Source of the DNA: Xanthomonas sp. SI
Lineage (GTDB): Bacteria > Pseudomonadota > Gammaproteobacteria > Xanthomonadales > Xanthomonadaceae
Direction: 5' to 3'
DNA: 64,000 nucleotides
Assembly (NCBI RefSeq): GCF_014236855.1
Contig: NZ_CP051261.1
Location: 3,968,001 to 4,032,000 of the forward strand
Of the stretch, positions 34,353 to 44,478 are shown one piece after another. The translations under genes were made by a program, and so were the position numbers. Under the pieces are notes generated by a model that saw only the letters and a program-made list of their open reading frames with translations, did not search any database and had not been told where the DNA came from. Numbering within the stretch: the stretch's first letter is position 1; the number at the start of each line of letters is the position of its first letter.

Positions 34353-35807
34353 TCAATGCCCGCCGTCGAGCGCCTTCAATTCGCTGACCAGCGCGCCGGC
34401 CGCCTCGGCGCCGTCGCCGTACAGCATGCGCGTGTTGTCGGCGTAGAACAGCGCGTTCTCGATCCCGGCAAAGCCGGTGCCCTTGCCGCGCTTGATCACC
34501 ACCACGTTCTTGGAATTGACCACGTCCAGGATCGGCATGCCGTAGATCGGGCTGGCCGGATCGGTCTTGGCCACCGGGTTGACCACGTCGTTGGCGCCGA
34601 TCACCAGCGACACGTCGGTGCTGGGGAACTCGGGATTGATGTCGTCCATGTCGGCGATCAGGTCGTAGGGCACGCCGGCTTCGGCCAGCAGCACGTTCAT
34701 GTGCCCGGGCATGCGCCCCGCCACCGGGTGGATCGCGAACTTGACCTTGACCCCGCGCTCGATCAGCCGCTGCGCCAGCTCCCAGATCTTGTGCTGCGCC
34801 TGCGCCACCGCCATGCCGTAGCCGGGCACGATCACCACACGCTCGGCATAGGCCATCATCGCCGCCACGTCGCCGGCCTCGATGGGTTTTTGCGCGCCAC
34901 TGATCTCCTGCGCCTGGCCGCCGCCGCCGAAGTTGGAGAACAGCACGCCGCTGATCGGCCGGTTCATGGCCTTGGCCATCAGTCGGGTCAACAGGATGCC
35001 GGCCGCGCCGACCATCATGCCGGCGATGATCAGCGCCTCGTTGCCCAGCACGTAACCCTCGAATGCGACCGCCAGGCCGGTGAAGGCGTTGTACAGCGAG
35101 ATCACCACCGGCATGTCGGCGCCGCCGATCGGCAGCGTCATCAGCACGCCAAGCGCCAGCGCCACCGCGAAGAAGGCGACGATCGCCACCGGGCTGAGTC
35201 CGATCGCGGCCCAGGCGCCCAGGCCCAGCATCGCCACGAACACCAGCAGGTTGAATGCCTGTTGGCCGGGGAAGGTGACGCGCTTGTCCAGCCGCCCGTC
35301 GAGCTTGGCCCAGGCGATGACCGAACCGGACAGCGAGATCGCGCCGATCGCCGAGCCGACGATGGCCAGCGCCAGCGTGGTCGCGTCGGGCTGGCGCGCG
35401 GCCAGCGCGGCGATCGCGCTCTCGCTCCAGTGCGAGGTGTCGCGGTGCGCCAGGAACGAGAAGCGCAGCAATTCCACCGCGCCGATCGCCGCGGCCGAAC
35501 CACCGCCCATGCCGTTGTACAGCGCGACCATCTGCGGCATGTCGGTGATGGCGACCTTCTTGGCCGAGATCCAGGCCGCGCCGGTGCCGATCGCGATCGC
35601 CAGCAGGATCAGCGGCAGGTTGTGCAGGCCGGGCAGCAGAAACGTCGCCGCGGTCGCCAGCAGCATGCCGAACCCGGCCCAATGGATGCCGCTGCGCGCG
35701 GTCTTGGGCGAGGCCATGCGCTGCAGACCGAGCAGGAACAGGGTGGCGGCCACCAGGTAGCTGGCCTTCACCAGCCAGGACAGCGCCTCGGCAGTGGTCA
35801 GGGTCAC
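34353..35807 (-). CDS. pntB: NAD(P) transhydrogenase subunit beta
   Basis: 484 residues from a GTG at 35805-35807 (VTLTTAEALSWLVKASYLV). Eight or so transmembrane helices in the first 290 residues, then the NADP(H)-binding domain dIII with VIVPGYGMAVAQAQHKI and NPEFPSTDVSLVIGANDVVNP. It couples proton flow to hydride transfer from NADH to NADP+. The start overlaps the pntAB stop (GTGA). The longer upstream frame is a shadow. Confidence 0.96.
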   Translation of the reverse strand: MTLTTAEALSWLVKASYLVAATLFLLGLQRMASPKTARSGIHWAGFGMLLATAATFLLPGLHNLPLILLAIAIGTGAAWISAKKVAITDMPQMVALYNGMGGGSAAAIGAVELLRFSFLAHRDTSHWSESAIAALAARQPDATTLALAIVGSAIGAISLSGSVIAWAKLDGRLDKRVTFPGQQAFNLLVFVAMLGLGAWAAIGLSPVAIVAFFAVALALGVLMTLPIGGADMPVVISLYNAFTGLAVAFEGYVLGNEALIIAGMMVGAAGILLTRLMAKAMNRPISGVLFSNFGGGGQAQEISGAQKPIEAGDVAAMMAYAERVVIVPGYGMAVAQAQHKIWELAQRLIERGVKVKFAIHPVAGRMPGHMNVLLAEAGVPYDLIADMDDINPEFPSTDVSLVIGANDVVNPVAKTDPASPIYGMPILDVVNSKNVVVIKRGKGTGFAGIENALFYADNTRMLYGDGAEAAGALVSELKALDGGH

Positions 35808-36103
35808 GGCTTGGACTCCGGCTTCTTGCTGGACTTGAACATCTCCAGCATGCGCTCGGTGACCACGTAGCCGCCGGCGGCGTTGCCGGCACCGAGCAGC
35901 ACCGCGAGGAAGCCCACCGCCTTCTCCAGCGTGGTGTCGGCATGGCCGAGCACCACCATCGCGCCGATCAGCACGATGCCGTGGATGAAGTTGGAACCGG
36001 ACATCAACGGGGTGTGCAGGATCACCGGCACCCGCGAGATGATCACATGCCCGGCGATGGCCGCCAGCATGAAGATGTACAAGGCCACGAAACCGTCGCT
36101 CAT
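35804..36103 (-). CDS. pntAB: NAD(P) transhydrogenase subunit alpha, membrane part
   Basis: 99 residues from ATG 36101-36103 (MSDGFVALYIFMLAAIAGHVII). Three transmembrane helices matching the C-terminal membrane part of PntA, encoded here by a separate gene as in the three-subunit transhydrogenases. It is coupled to pntB by a GTGA overlap. Its partner pntAA is not upstream: the sigma cassette lies between. Confidence 0.92.
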   Translation of the reverse strand: MSDGFVALYIFMLAAIAGHVIISRVPVILHTPLMSGSNFIHGIVLIGAMVVLGHADTTLEKAVGFLAVLLGAGNAAGGYVVTERMLEMFKSSKKPESKP

Positions 36104-36272
36104 TCCGCTTCTCCCGGGCGCCGCGCCCGACCGCCGCAATCATAACCGGGTGCTGAATCGGTGGGCGATGGCTGTATGCGGCGGCAAGCGGCGGCGAACC
36201 GGGCCGGCGCCAGGTCAACCGCGGCGGCGGCAATGCGTTCTCCACGGTATCCCCGCGCCAGGAAGCTAAGCT

Positions 36273-36854
36273 GTGCTGGTGAGCACGCCCGCCCTCGAAC
36301 CCCCGACGACCGATCTCGACCGCGACGACCCCGTACGTCCGCTGCCGGCGTCGCTGGACGCGTTCCTGGCCGAGATCGGCCCGCGCGCGTTCCGCTTCGC
36401 CGAGGCCGGCCTGCGCCAGCGCGAGGATGCGCTGGATGCGGTGCAGGACGCGATGATCAAGCTGCTCGCCTACCGCGAGCGGCCGGCGCAGGAATGGACC
36501 CCGCTGTTCTGGAGCATCCTGCGCCGGCGCATCATCGACCTGCAGCGCCGCCGCGGCTTCCGCCTGCGTTTCTGGGCGCCGGCCAGCGAGCACGGCGAGG
36601 ACAGCCAGCCGGACTGGGCCGACGACGGCCCGACGCCGGCGCAGCGCCACGAGCAGCGGCAGACGCATGCGCGGCTGGTCACGGCGTTGCGCGCGCTGCC
36701 GGCGCGGCAGCGCGAGGCCTTCACCCTGCGCGTGCTCGAGGAGCTGGACGTGGCCACCACCGCACGCGCGATGGGCTGCTCCGAAGGCTCGGTCAAGACC
36801 CATCTGTCGCGCGCCCGCGAGGCGTTGCAGAAACTTCTGGAGGACGTCCGGTGA
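36273..36854 (+). CDS. ECF-type RNA polymerase sigma factor
   Basis: 193 residues from a GTG at 36273 (GTG 36279 is an alternative). Region 2 is at about 28-90 (FRFAEAGLRQREDALDAVQDAMIKLL, LFWSILRRRIIDLQRRR) and region 4 at about 130-190 (LRALPARQREAFTLRVLEELDVATTARAMGCSEGSVKTHLSRAREAL). It heads a three-gene cassette with 4 nt overlaps, and is transcribed divergently from pntAB-pntB. Its promoter target is unknown. Confidence 0.92.
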   Translation: MLVSTPALEPPTTDLDRDDPVRPLPASLDAFLAEIGPRAFRFAEAGLRQREDALDAVQDAMIKLLAYRERPAQEWTPLFWSILRRRIIDLQRRRGFRLRFWAPASEHGEDSQPDWADDGPTPAQRHEQRQTHARLVTALRALPARQREAFTLRVLEELDVATTARAMGCSEGSVKTHLSRAREALQKLLEDVR

Positions 36855-37249
36855 AACCCGACCCCACACATTCGGCCGCGTTCGACGCGCAGATGCGCCG
36901 CGCGCACCAGACCTCGCTGCAGGCGTTGCCGGCACCGACCCTGGCGCGACTGCGCGCCGCCCGCCACGCCGCCAGCCGCCCCCACGCCGCCCCGGCGCGG
37001 CGCTGGGGCTGGCTGCTGGCGGCGGCGCCAGCCCTGCTAGGCGCCACCTTCGGCCTGCATCTGCTGCTGCGCCCGACGCTGCCGGTCGCGGTCCAGGCGG
37101 CGAGCGTCGCCAGCGTTCCCGCCGCGGCCGCGGTGTCGGCGAGCGTCGCTGCGCAAGGCGACAGCGACGACGCCGTGGCCGGCCTGCTCGACGAAAACCC
37201 CGACCTGTACCTGTGGCTGGGTTCCGATACTTCGCTGGCGATGGAATGA
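36851..37249 (+). CDS. putative membrane anti-sigma factor (DUF3619-like)
   Basis: 132 residues from a GTG that overlaps the sigma stop (GTGA). N-terminal cytosolic helical part (about 1-50: FDAQMRRAHQTSLQALPAPTLARLRAARHA), one transmembrane helix at about 52-73 and a periplasmic Ala-rich tail ending ENPDLYLWLGSDTSLAME. Single-pass topology and position between a sigma factor and an exported protein suggest an anti-sigma factor. No ZAS zinc motif is seen, so it would be of another class. Function is inferred from context only. Confidence 0.6.
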   Translation: MKPDPTHSAAFDAQMRRAHQTSLQALPAPTLARLRAARHAASRPHAAPARRWGWLLAAAPALLGATFGLHLLLRPTLPVAVQAASVASVPAAAAVSASVAAQGDSDDAVAGLLDENPDLYLWLGSDTSLAME

Positions 37250-37737
37250 ACACGATGAAGCGCCTGATCCGCATGTCCCTGGCGCTGGCCCTGCTGGCCG
37301 GCGCCACCCCGTTGGCGACGTTCGCCGCGCCGCCACCGCCACCACCGCCGTCGGATGCCGACGCCGATGCGGGTCCGCCGCTGCCGGACTGGGAGCACCT
37401 GAGCGCGCAGCAGCGCGAACTGCTGATCGCGCCGATGCGCCAGCGCTGGAACGACTCTCCGCAACAGCGGCGCAGGATGTTCGAGCACGCGCAACGCTGG
37501 CAGAGCATGACCCCGGAGCAGCGCGAACGCGCGCGCAAGGGCGCACGCCGCTACGAAGACATGAGTCCGCAGCAGCGCGAAGAGGCGCGGGTGCTGTTCG
37601 AACGCATGCGCGCGCTGCCGCCGGAGCAACGCAAGGCGCTGCGCGATCGCTGGGAAGCGATGACCCCGCAGCAGCGCGACGCCTGGATCAAGGCCAATGC
37701 CAGCCAGGACACCAGGCCTGCGCCGGGTTCCAGGTGA
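37246..37737 (+). CDS. exported DUF3106 protein with PxQR repeats
   Basis: 163 residues from ATG 37246, overlapping the previous stop (ATGA). Signal peptide to about residue 27, a short poly-Pro run, then six helical units each opening with [LMD]-[ST/P]-[AP]-[EQ]-Q-R about 20 residues apart (LSAQQR, DSPQQR, MTPEQR, MSPQQR, LPPEQR, MTPQQR). The repeat recalls the LTxxQ motif of Spy/CpxP and the helical hairpin of CnrX/ZraP. It may be the periplasmic sensor for the sigma/anti-sigma pair; this is inference. Confidence 0.75.
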   Translation: MNTMKRLIRMSLALALLAGATPLATFAAPPPPPPPSDADADAGPPLPDWEHLSAQQRELLIAPMRQRWNDSPQQRRRMFEHAQRWQSMTPEQRERARKGARRYEDMSPQQREEARVLFERMRALPPEQRKALRDRWEAMTPQQRDAWIKANASQDTRPAPGSR

Positions 37738-38215
37738 CCGTTCTGTAAGCGCATCGAGGCGGCAATGCTTTTCTACATGCTGTCTGCAGGCCGCCGCCGC
37801 GACTGAAGGCCGGTCTGCAGCATCGATCGCGACACGGGCCGCCGATCGAATCCGTCGCGATAGAAAAGCAGTCTGCATCGCGCCATCGTCGGAGTCGGGA
37901 TGCGCGAGCATGTGGGCTCAGGGGCTTGCCCCCGGGGAGATTTTGCAGTGGCGGGAGCGATTGCGGGTGGCTCCTGAGCCATCGTTCGCGACAGGCGCTA
38001 TCGGTAATGCCCGTCGCGACTGAAGTCGCTCCTACAGTTGGCTCCCGCAGGTCGCCTGACGCCTGACCGTTGCCTCATTAGGTCATTAGGGCCTGCACGA
38101 TGCGGCGAATGTCGGGAGAAAACGCTTGGAGCCACCGGCAACGTTCGCATCGGCGCGCCGCGGTGCCGACCGCCGTGCCAGGCGCGGCACGCGGCCGACA
38201 GCGCCGATCGACCGA
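37738..38215. other. 478 bp intergenic region between the DUF3106 gene and pntAA
   Basis: Convergent genes end here. It contains one REP (38013-38035) and a few short inverted stretches (for example around CCCCCGGGGAG at 37930); no frame in it looks coding. No T-rich terminator was found. Confidence 0.5.
38013..38035 (-). repeat. REP element (variant)
   Basis: Inverse-oriented REP with core GAGCGACTTCAGTCGC in place of GAGCGGCTTCAGCCGC: both arms carry the compensating change, so the hairpin is kept. Such paired changes argue that the fold is selected. Confidence 0.85.
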
Positions 38216-39295
<1,080 letters not shown>

Positions 39296-39391
39296 GCGAT
39301 TCCCCATGCGTTGCCCGCCCTAGTCGGCGCCGATGCTACAGGGTCCGCGCGGCGATGGCAGCGCCGGGCGAACGGTTCGTCGACGGCATTT

Positions 39392-39457
39392 GTAGGAGCG
39401 GCTTCAGCCGCGACAGCATTCCCCAGAAAGCCTGGTCGCGGCTGAAGCCGCTCCTAC
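39392..39457. repeat. inverted pair of GTAG-headed REPs upstream of pntAA
   Basis: Two perfect copies (39392-39414 plus, 39435-39457 minus) 20 bp apart, between the DUF1631 gene end and the pntAA start. Same sequence as the copies at 24874 and 34257. Confidence 0.9.
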
Positions 39458-39530
39458 AAGGGCATGCGCAGCGCGCGCGGAGCCTGGGAAGGCGGCGAGG
39501 CAGGATCCATCCGCCTCGCGCCAACGGCCC

Positions 39531-41858
39531 TCAGTGCAGCGTCGCGTTCTGCGGGTCGAGCCGGTCGATGACGCCCTGCATCGCGCTGTCGAAGGCGCCG
39601 TCGTTGATGTGGCTGCGCAGCCGGCCCAGCCGCACCATCACCGCCAGTTCTTCCGGCGAGGCCACGCAGAAGCGCACGCCGCGGCGGTTGACGAACAGCA
39701 GCCGCGCCGAGATCGGGCTGACCCACGACAGCTTGCCGGTCTGCACCTTGCCGTCGCGGTCGATGAAGTCCAGCCAGGTGCCGATCGGCATCGCGCGGAA
39801 GCGGTCGGCGTCGGCGTTGTCGTAATCCTCGACCGTCTCCGCGGCGGTGACCTCCACCGGCTGCGCCTCCTGCACCGGCGGTTGCGGCAGCGTCACCTGC
39901 GGCAGTTCCGGCAGCGGGCGCTCGAGTTCCGGACGCAGCTCGGCGACCGCCTGCAGCGTGTCGTGCAGCACGTTGATCGCCGACGCGGCGGCCTCGGCAT
40001 GCAGGCCCACGCTGGCGAAGACCTTGGTCAACGGTCCCTGCCAGGCCTGCAGCCAGGGCTTGCCGACGATGTGCCGCTGCGCCTCGGCCGCTTCCTCGAG
40101 CAGGCCGTCGGCCAGCGCCAGCGCGTCGCGCACGCCGGCGCCGTCCTCGCCCTCGCGCAGCACCGCCATGGTCAGGTGGTGCTGCCACGGCTGGCGCAGG
40201 AAGTCGTCCAGCGCGCGCGGCAGCTGCCGCCCCTGCAAGCGCACCTGCAGTTCGGCCTCGGCGCGCTGCCGGGCCAGTTCCAGCTTTTCCTGGCCGCGCT
40301 GGGTCTCGGCGGCGCGGCGCTCGGCGATCTCGATGCGGCGCCGGTGCTGGGCCAGGAACTCGCGGAATTCCTCTTCCAGGGTCAGGAAGATCGCCAGGTT
40401 CTCGTTGAACTCGGCGACCAGCCGCTCGATGATTTCCTCGACCTTGCCCATCAGCACGCGCTCGGCCGGGCTCTCGCCGGTATTGCCCTCGCAGGCCTCG
40501 GCCAGCGAGTTGAGCAGGCGCCGCGCCGGGTGGGTCTTCTGCACGAACATGCGCCGGTCCAGCAGCGCGACCTTGACGAACGGCACCACCAGGCGCCCGA
40601 TCAGTTCGCGCGAGCGCCCTTCCAGGTCGCGCTCGTCGAGCATCACGTCGAACAGCATGCCGACCAGATCGATCGCATCTTCGTCGACCGGATCCAGCCG
40701 CGCATGCGCCGGGTCCACGCCGAACTGGGTGGCGTTGGACAGCACTTCGCTTTTCAGCCGCTGCGCCAGCGATTCGCCGTCGTCGCCGATCGCCGCGCGC
40801 AGTGTGGCGCTGGGCGTGGCCTGCAGCAGCGACAGCACCGAGATCATCTCGCGCTGGCTCAACGAGCGCTGCTGGCCGACCGCGGCGCTGGCCGCGGAGG
40901 TGGCGTTCTCGCGCACGCTGCGGGTCTGCTGCAACAGTTCGTGCAGCGCCTCCAGCAGCACGCCCTGGCTGCCGCCGGGCAGGTTGGCGCCGGCCTCGGC
41001 GTAGCCGTCGGTGGCCTGCAGGCGGCCGCGGCTCTCGGCCCAGCGGTCGACGAAACGGCTGGCCCAGGCCGGCGCGTACTGCTCGTCGTACTCGCCTGCC
41101 TCGCCGGCAGCGCCGCCGTCCTCGCCGAACCCGGAGTTGTCGCCGCGGGCCTGGCGCTCTTCCGGCGGCGGCGCGCGCCGCGGCGGCGGTGGCGGGCGCG
41201 GCCGCGAGATTTCCGGCATCACCCCGGCCCGCGCCAGGCTGTCGTCCAGCTCCTGGTAGAGCTTGCCGATACCGCCGGTGAGGTCGCGCTCGCACAGCTT
41301 GATCAGCACCAGCCGCACTTCCGGCGCGAAATCGCTGGTGGAGAACGCGGCATGCACGGCGACGCCGATGTGTTCGGGGCCGACCGGATTGGTGTCGGCG
41401 TCCAGTTCCAGGCCGCCGGCGATCCAGCCCAAGCGGCGGTCGATGCGGCTGAGCACCGGTTTCCACTCGCGCAGCAGCACGCTGGCCAGGTTGCGCACCG
41501 CCAACCGCGATTCCAGTTCGTGTTCGGACACCAGGCTCAGGCCCTGGCCGTAGCCGGCCAGCGCCACTTCGGCCGACAGCGGCGTGCCGGCTTCCAGCGC
41601 CTGCCAGGCCTGGTCCAGTTGCGCACGGAAGCGCACGCCGATTTCGTCGCGGCGGCGGCGCAGCTCGCGCATGCCGTCCAGGAACAGCAGCTGCGACGAG
41701 CCGGCGCTCTCGGCGCGATCGAACAGGACATCGTCGAAATGCGCCAGCGCGGCGGCGAACGCTTGCCCCAGCACCGGCAGCATGCCGTCGCGCGCCTGCA
41801 TCAGCAGATGCGGGTCGCGCGCGGGATGTGCGTGCGGCGAGCTGGGGCTGAAACTCAT
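39531..41858 (-). CDS. DUF1631 family protein, copy 1
   Basis: 775 residues, soluble, helical, function unknown. A helical N-terminal half is followed by a Pro/Arg-rich stretch at about 220-235 (RPRPPPPPRRAPPPEE), a coiled-coil part at about 500-545 (REFLAQHRRRIEIAERRAAETQRG) and a small beta-rich C-terminal domain (GTWLDFIDRDGKVQTGKLSWVSPISARLLFVNRRG) that looks PilZ-like in size but without clear PilZ motifs. It is a paralogue of the gene at 42083-44323, sharing PWQ/PWC, HRRRIEIAERRAAE and the C-terminal domain. Confidence 0.85.
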   Translation of the reverse strand: MSFSPSSPHAHPARDPHLLMQARDGMLPVLGQAFAAALAHFDDVLFDRAESAGSSQLLFLDGMRELRRRRDEIGVRFRAQLDQAWQALEAGTPLSAEVALAGYGQGLSLVSEHELESRLAVRNLASVLLREWKPVLSRIDRRLGWIAGGLELDADTNPVGPEHIGVAVHAAFSTSDFAPEVRLVLIKLCERDLTGGIGKLYQELDDSLARAGVMPEISRPRPPPPPRRAPPPEERQARGDNSGFGEDGGAAGEAGEYDEQYAPAWASRFVDRWAESRGRLQATDGYAEAGANLPGGSQGVLLEALHELLQQTRSVRENATSAASAAVGQQRSLSQREMISVLSLLQATPSATLRAAIGDDGESLAQRLKSEVLSNATQFGVDPAHARLDPVDEDAIDLVGMLFDVMLDERDLEGRSRELIGRLVVPFVKVALLDRRMFVQKTHPARRLLNSLAEACEGNTGESPAERVLMGKVEEIIERLVAEFNENLAIFLTLEEEFREFLAQHRRRIEIAERRAAETQRGQEKLELARQRAEAELQVRLQGRQLPRALDDFLRQPWQHHLTMAVLREGEDGAGVRDALALADGLLEEAAEAQRHIVGKPWLQAWQGPLTKVFASVGLHAEAAASAINVLHDTLQAVAELRPELERPLPELPQVTLPQPPVQEAQPVEVTAAETVEDYDNADADRFRAMPIGTWLDFIDRDGKVQTGKLSWVSPISARLLFVNRRGVRFCVASPEELAVMVRLGRLRSHINDGAFDSAMQGVIDRLDPQNATLH

Positions 41859-42082
41859 GCGCGAAGGCTCCGCGCCGGGAACGGCGCTAGGAAAAGAGTA
41901 AAAGGAAGTCGAACGGACACGGCCCCTGTTTCCGCCTCTGCATGGTAGGCAAGGTACCTGAACAGCAACCGTGACGCGCTACACATTTTACGCTCCGGAA
42001 CGTGACCTCGTCCGTCATCCTAGGCGGTCTTTGCGTAACGCCACCTGCAAGACCGTGCCAAACGTCCGGGGCGCGGGCGCGT

Positions 42083-44323
42083 TCAGGCCGCGACCGCGAC
42101 CCGCTCCAACCGGTCCACCGCCCCCTGCATCGCGCTATAGAACGCATCGTCGTCGCGATGCAGGCGCAGGCGATCCAGCTGCACCATCATCGCCAGCGCC
42201 TCCGGCGAGGCGACGCACAGGCGGCCGCCGCGGCGGTTGACGAACATCAGCCGCGACGAGATCGGGCTGACCCAGGACAACTTGCCCGGCTGCACGCGTC
42301 CTTCGCGATCGACGAAGTCCAGCCAGGTGCCCATCGCCAGGGTGCGGAAATACTCGGCGGTGGTGTGGTCGAAATCGGTCGCCTGCGCCGGCTCGGGCAA
42401 TGCCGGCACGGACTCGGCCGCCGGCGTCTCGGCAGCGACGACCGCAGGCGCGGGTGCCGGCACCTGCAGCGGACGCGCATGCGCCACATCGTCCAGGGCC
42501 GCCTGCAAGCCCAGCCAGGCGGCCTCGGCGGCGGCCGCGTCCAGGCCGACGCTGGTCCACAGCCGCAGCAGTTCGGCGCGCTGCGTCTGCAGCCAGCCGC
42601 CCGCCGGCACGCCGCCGCCGGTCTGCGCCTGCTGGCATTGCGCCAGCACCGCGTCGCCGAGCGCCAGCGCCGCGCTCACCGCCGCGCCATGGCCGTCGTC
42701 GCGCAGTGCCGACTGCTGCAGGTATTGGCACCACGGCTGGCGCAGGAAGGTCTCGATCGGTTCCGGCAAGGCGGTCCCGTCCGCGTCGCCCTGCACGCGT
42801 TCGTCCACGGCCTGTGCGGCCAGGCGCCGTGCCTTGTCGCGGCGCTCCTCGGCGCGCTGCAGTTCGGCCGCGCGGCGCTCGGCGATCTCCACCCGGCGCC
42901 GGTACTGCTCGTAGGCGCTGCCGAATTCCGCCTCCAGGGTCAGGAACACCGCCAGGTGTTCGTCGAAATCGCTCACCACCCGTTCCACCACCCCCTGCGC
43001 CTGCGCCAGCAGCACCTGCTCGATCGCGCTGTCGCCGGCATTGCCGTCGCAGGCGTCGGCCAGCAGGTTGAGCAGGCGCCGCGCCGGATGTCCATCGCGC
43101 ACGAACAGGCGGCCGTCGATCAGCGCCACCTTGGCCAGCGGCACCAGCATCTGCCCGAGCAGGTCGCGTTGCGCCGGCTGCAGCAGGCATTCGTCGAGCA
43201 TGACCTCGAACAGCAGGCCGACCAGGTCCAGCGTGTCCGCATCGGCCGGCTCCAGGCGCGTGCTGGCCGGATCCAGCCCCAGCGACGCGCCGATCGCCAC
43301 CACCTGCCGGCGCAGCCCCTGCGCCAGCGGTTCGCGGTGTTCGACGATCGCGGCGAAGCCGGCCAGCGGCGTGGTCTGCAGCAGCGACAGCACCGACAGC
43401 AGCTCGCGCGGCGACAGGCTGCGGCGCGTATCGGCGGTGGATTCCGGCGCGACCGGCTGCGCCTCGTGCAGCAAGGCGCGCAGCGCCGGCGGCAGCACCT
43501 CATGGTCGTCGCGGGCGTGCGCGTCCAGCACGCGCGCGGCGCGGCGCTGCGCGGCCGACAGCGGCACGGCGGCATGCCAGCTCTCGAAGAAGCGGCTGAT
43601 CCAGTCCGGCGCCGCGTCGTCGCCGCTGGCGCCGTTGCGCGGGATGGCGCGGCGGCGGGTGCGCCCCAGCGGCAGCGAACGTGCCCGCGCGACCTGATCC
43701 AGGCGCTGCTCCAGCCGCGCGTACAACTCGCCGACCCGCTCCTGCAGTTCCTGCTCGCAGATCTTGACGATCGCCAGTTGCACCTGCGGCGCCAGCACCA
43801 GCCCGTGCAGCGCCGCATACACCGCCGCGCCGATGTGCTCTGGACCGAACGGGTTGTTGTCGGCATCGATGCGCTGGCCACCGGCGATGAAGCCGAGGAA
43901 GCGGTTGAGCCGCATCAGTTCCGGGCGCCAGCGGTGCTGGATCGCGCCGGCCAGGTTGCGCACCGCCAGGCGCACGTCCAGTTCCTGTTCGGAGACCAGG
44001 CTCAGGTCGCCGCGCTCGCGCGCCAGGGTGCGTTCCACCGACAGCGGGCGGCCGGCTTCCAGCGCCTGCCAGGCCTGCGCCAGGTGGCCGCGGAAGCGCG
44101 CCGCGATCGGTTCGCGCTGCTGCCGCAGCAACTGGATCGCCTCGAAATAGTCGTTCTGGGTCGGCCCCGCACGCTCGGCCATGCGGAACAGCGCATCGGC
44201 GAGCACGTCCAGCACCTCGCCGAACGCCTCGGCAAGCGGCACCGACACCACGTCCCGGACCTGGTCGAGCAGGTCCGAGTTGCGGCTGGGCAGCAGCTCC
44301 TCGGCATATTCGGCGATTGTCAT
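42083..44323 (-). CDS. DUF1631 family protein, copy 2
   Basis: 746 residues from ATG 44321-44323 (MTIAEYAEELLPSRNSDLLDQV). Same plan as copy 1: GLELDADTNPVGPEHIG there is GQRIDADNNPFGPEHIG here, and the C-terminal GTWLDFVDREGRVQPGKLSWVSPISSRLMFVNRRG is nearly identical, while the middle has diverged strongly. 224 bp separate the two genes and no gene is seen between them. Old tandem duplication is the likely origin. Function unknown. Confidence 0.85.
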   Translation of the reverse strand: MTIAEYAEELLPSRNSDLLDQVRDVVSVPLAEAFGEVLDVLADALFRMAERAGPTQNDYFEAIQLLRQQREPIAARFRGHLAQAWQALEAGRPLSVERTLARERGDLSLVSEQELDVRLAVRNLAGAIQHRWRPELMRLNRFLGFIAGGQRIDADNNPFGPEHIGAAVYAALHGLVLAPQVQLAIVKICEQELQERVGELYARLEQRLDQVARARSLPLGRTRRRAIPRNGASGDDAAPDWISRFFESWHAAVPLSAAQRRAARVLDAHARDDHEVLPPALRALLHEAQPVAPESTADTRRSLSPRELLSVLSLLQTTPLAGFAAIVEHREPLAQGLRRQVVAIGASLGLDPASTRLEPADADTLDLVGLLFEVMLDECLLQPAQRDLLGQMLVPLAKVALIDGRLFVRDGHPARRLLNLLADACDGNAGDSAIEQVLLAQAQGVVERVVSDFDEHLAVFLTLEAEFGSAYEQYRRRVEIAERRAAELQRAEERRDKARRLAAQAVDERVQGDADGTALPEPIETFLRQPWCQYLQQSALRDDGHGAAVSAALALGDAVLAQCQQAQTGGGVPAGGWLQTQRAELLRLWTSVGLDAAAAEAAWLGLQAALDDVAHARPLQVPAPAPAVVAAETPAAESVPALPEPAQATDFDHTTAEYFRTLAMGTWLDFVDREGRVQPGKLSWVSPISSRLMFVNRRGGRLCVASPEALAMMVQLDRLRLHRDDDAFYSAMQGAVDRLERVAVAA

Positions 44324-44412
44324 GGCAGTGTGATACGCAAGCGCAAGTGAGACCGACGTCAATTCGGAAGTTAGCGGCAGATCGAGGATGAAGCTTGACT
44401 CTCCGTGTAACC

Positions 44413-44450
44413 GCGGCATCCGCTGCCGCTTTTGGGCACGCGACTATAAT
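44413..44450 (+). promoter_or_regulatory. promoter region of the nitroreductase gene
   Basis: A perfect -10 TATAAT lies at 44445-44450, 28 bp before the ATG. The -35 zone is occupied by a terminator-like hairpin GCGGCA-TCCGC-TGCCGC-TTTT (44413-44433); no good TTGACA is at the right spacing. The hairpin may insulate the gene from upstream reading or serve as an operator. Confidence 0.5.
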
Positions 44451-44478
44451 TCGGCGCCCGCCCCACGGAATCGAGACT

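Noticed and set aside
39534..44350. Two plus-strand open frames of about 800 codons opposite the DUF1631 genes
   Set aside because: Same composition and position as other shadow frames; the minus-strand proteins are paralogues of each other with conserved blocks, which the plus-strand frames are not.
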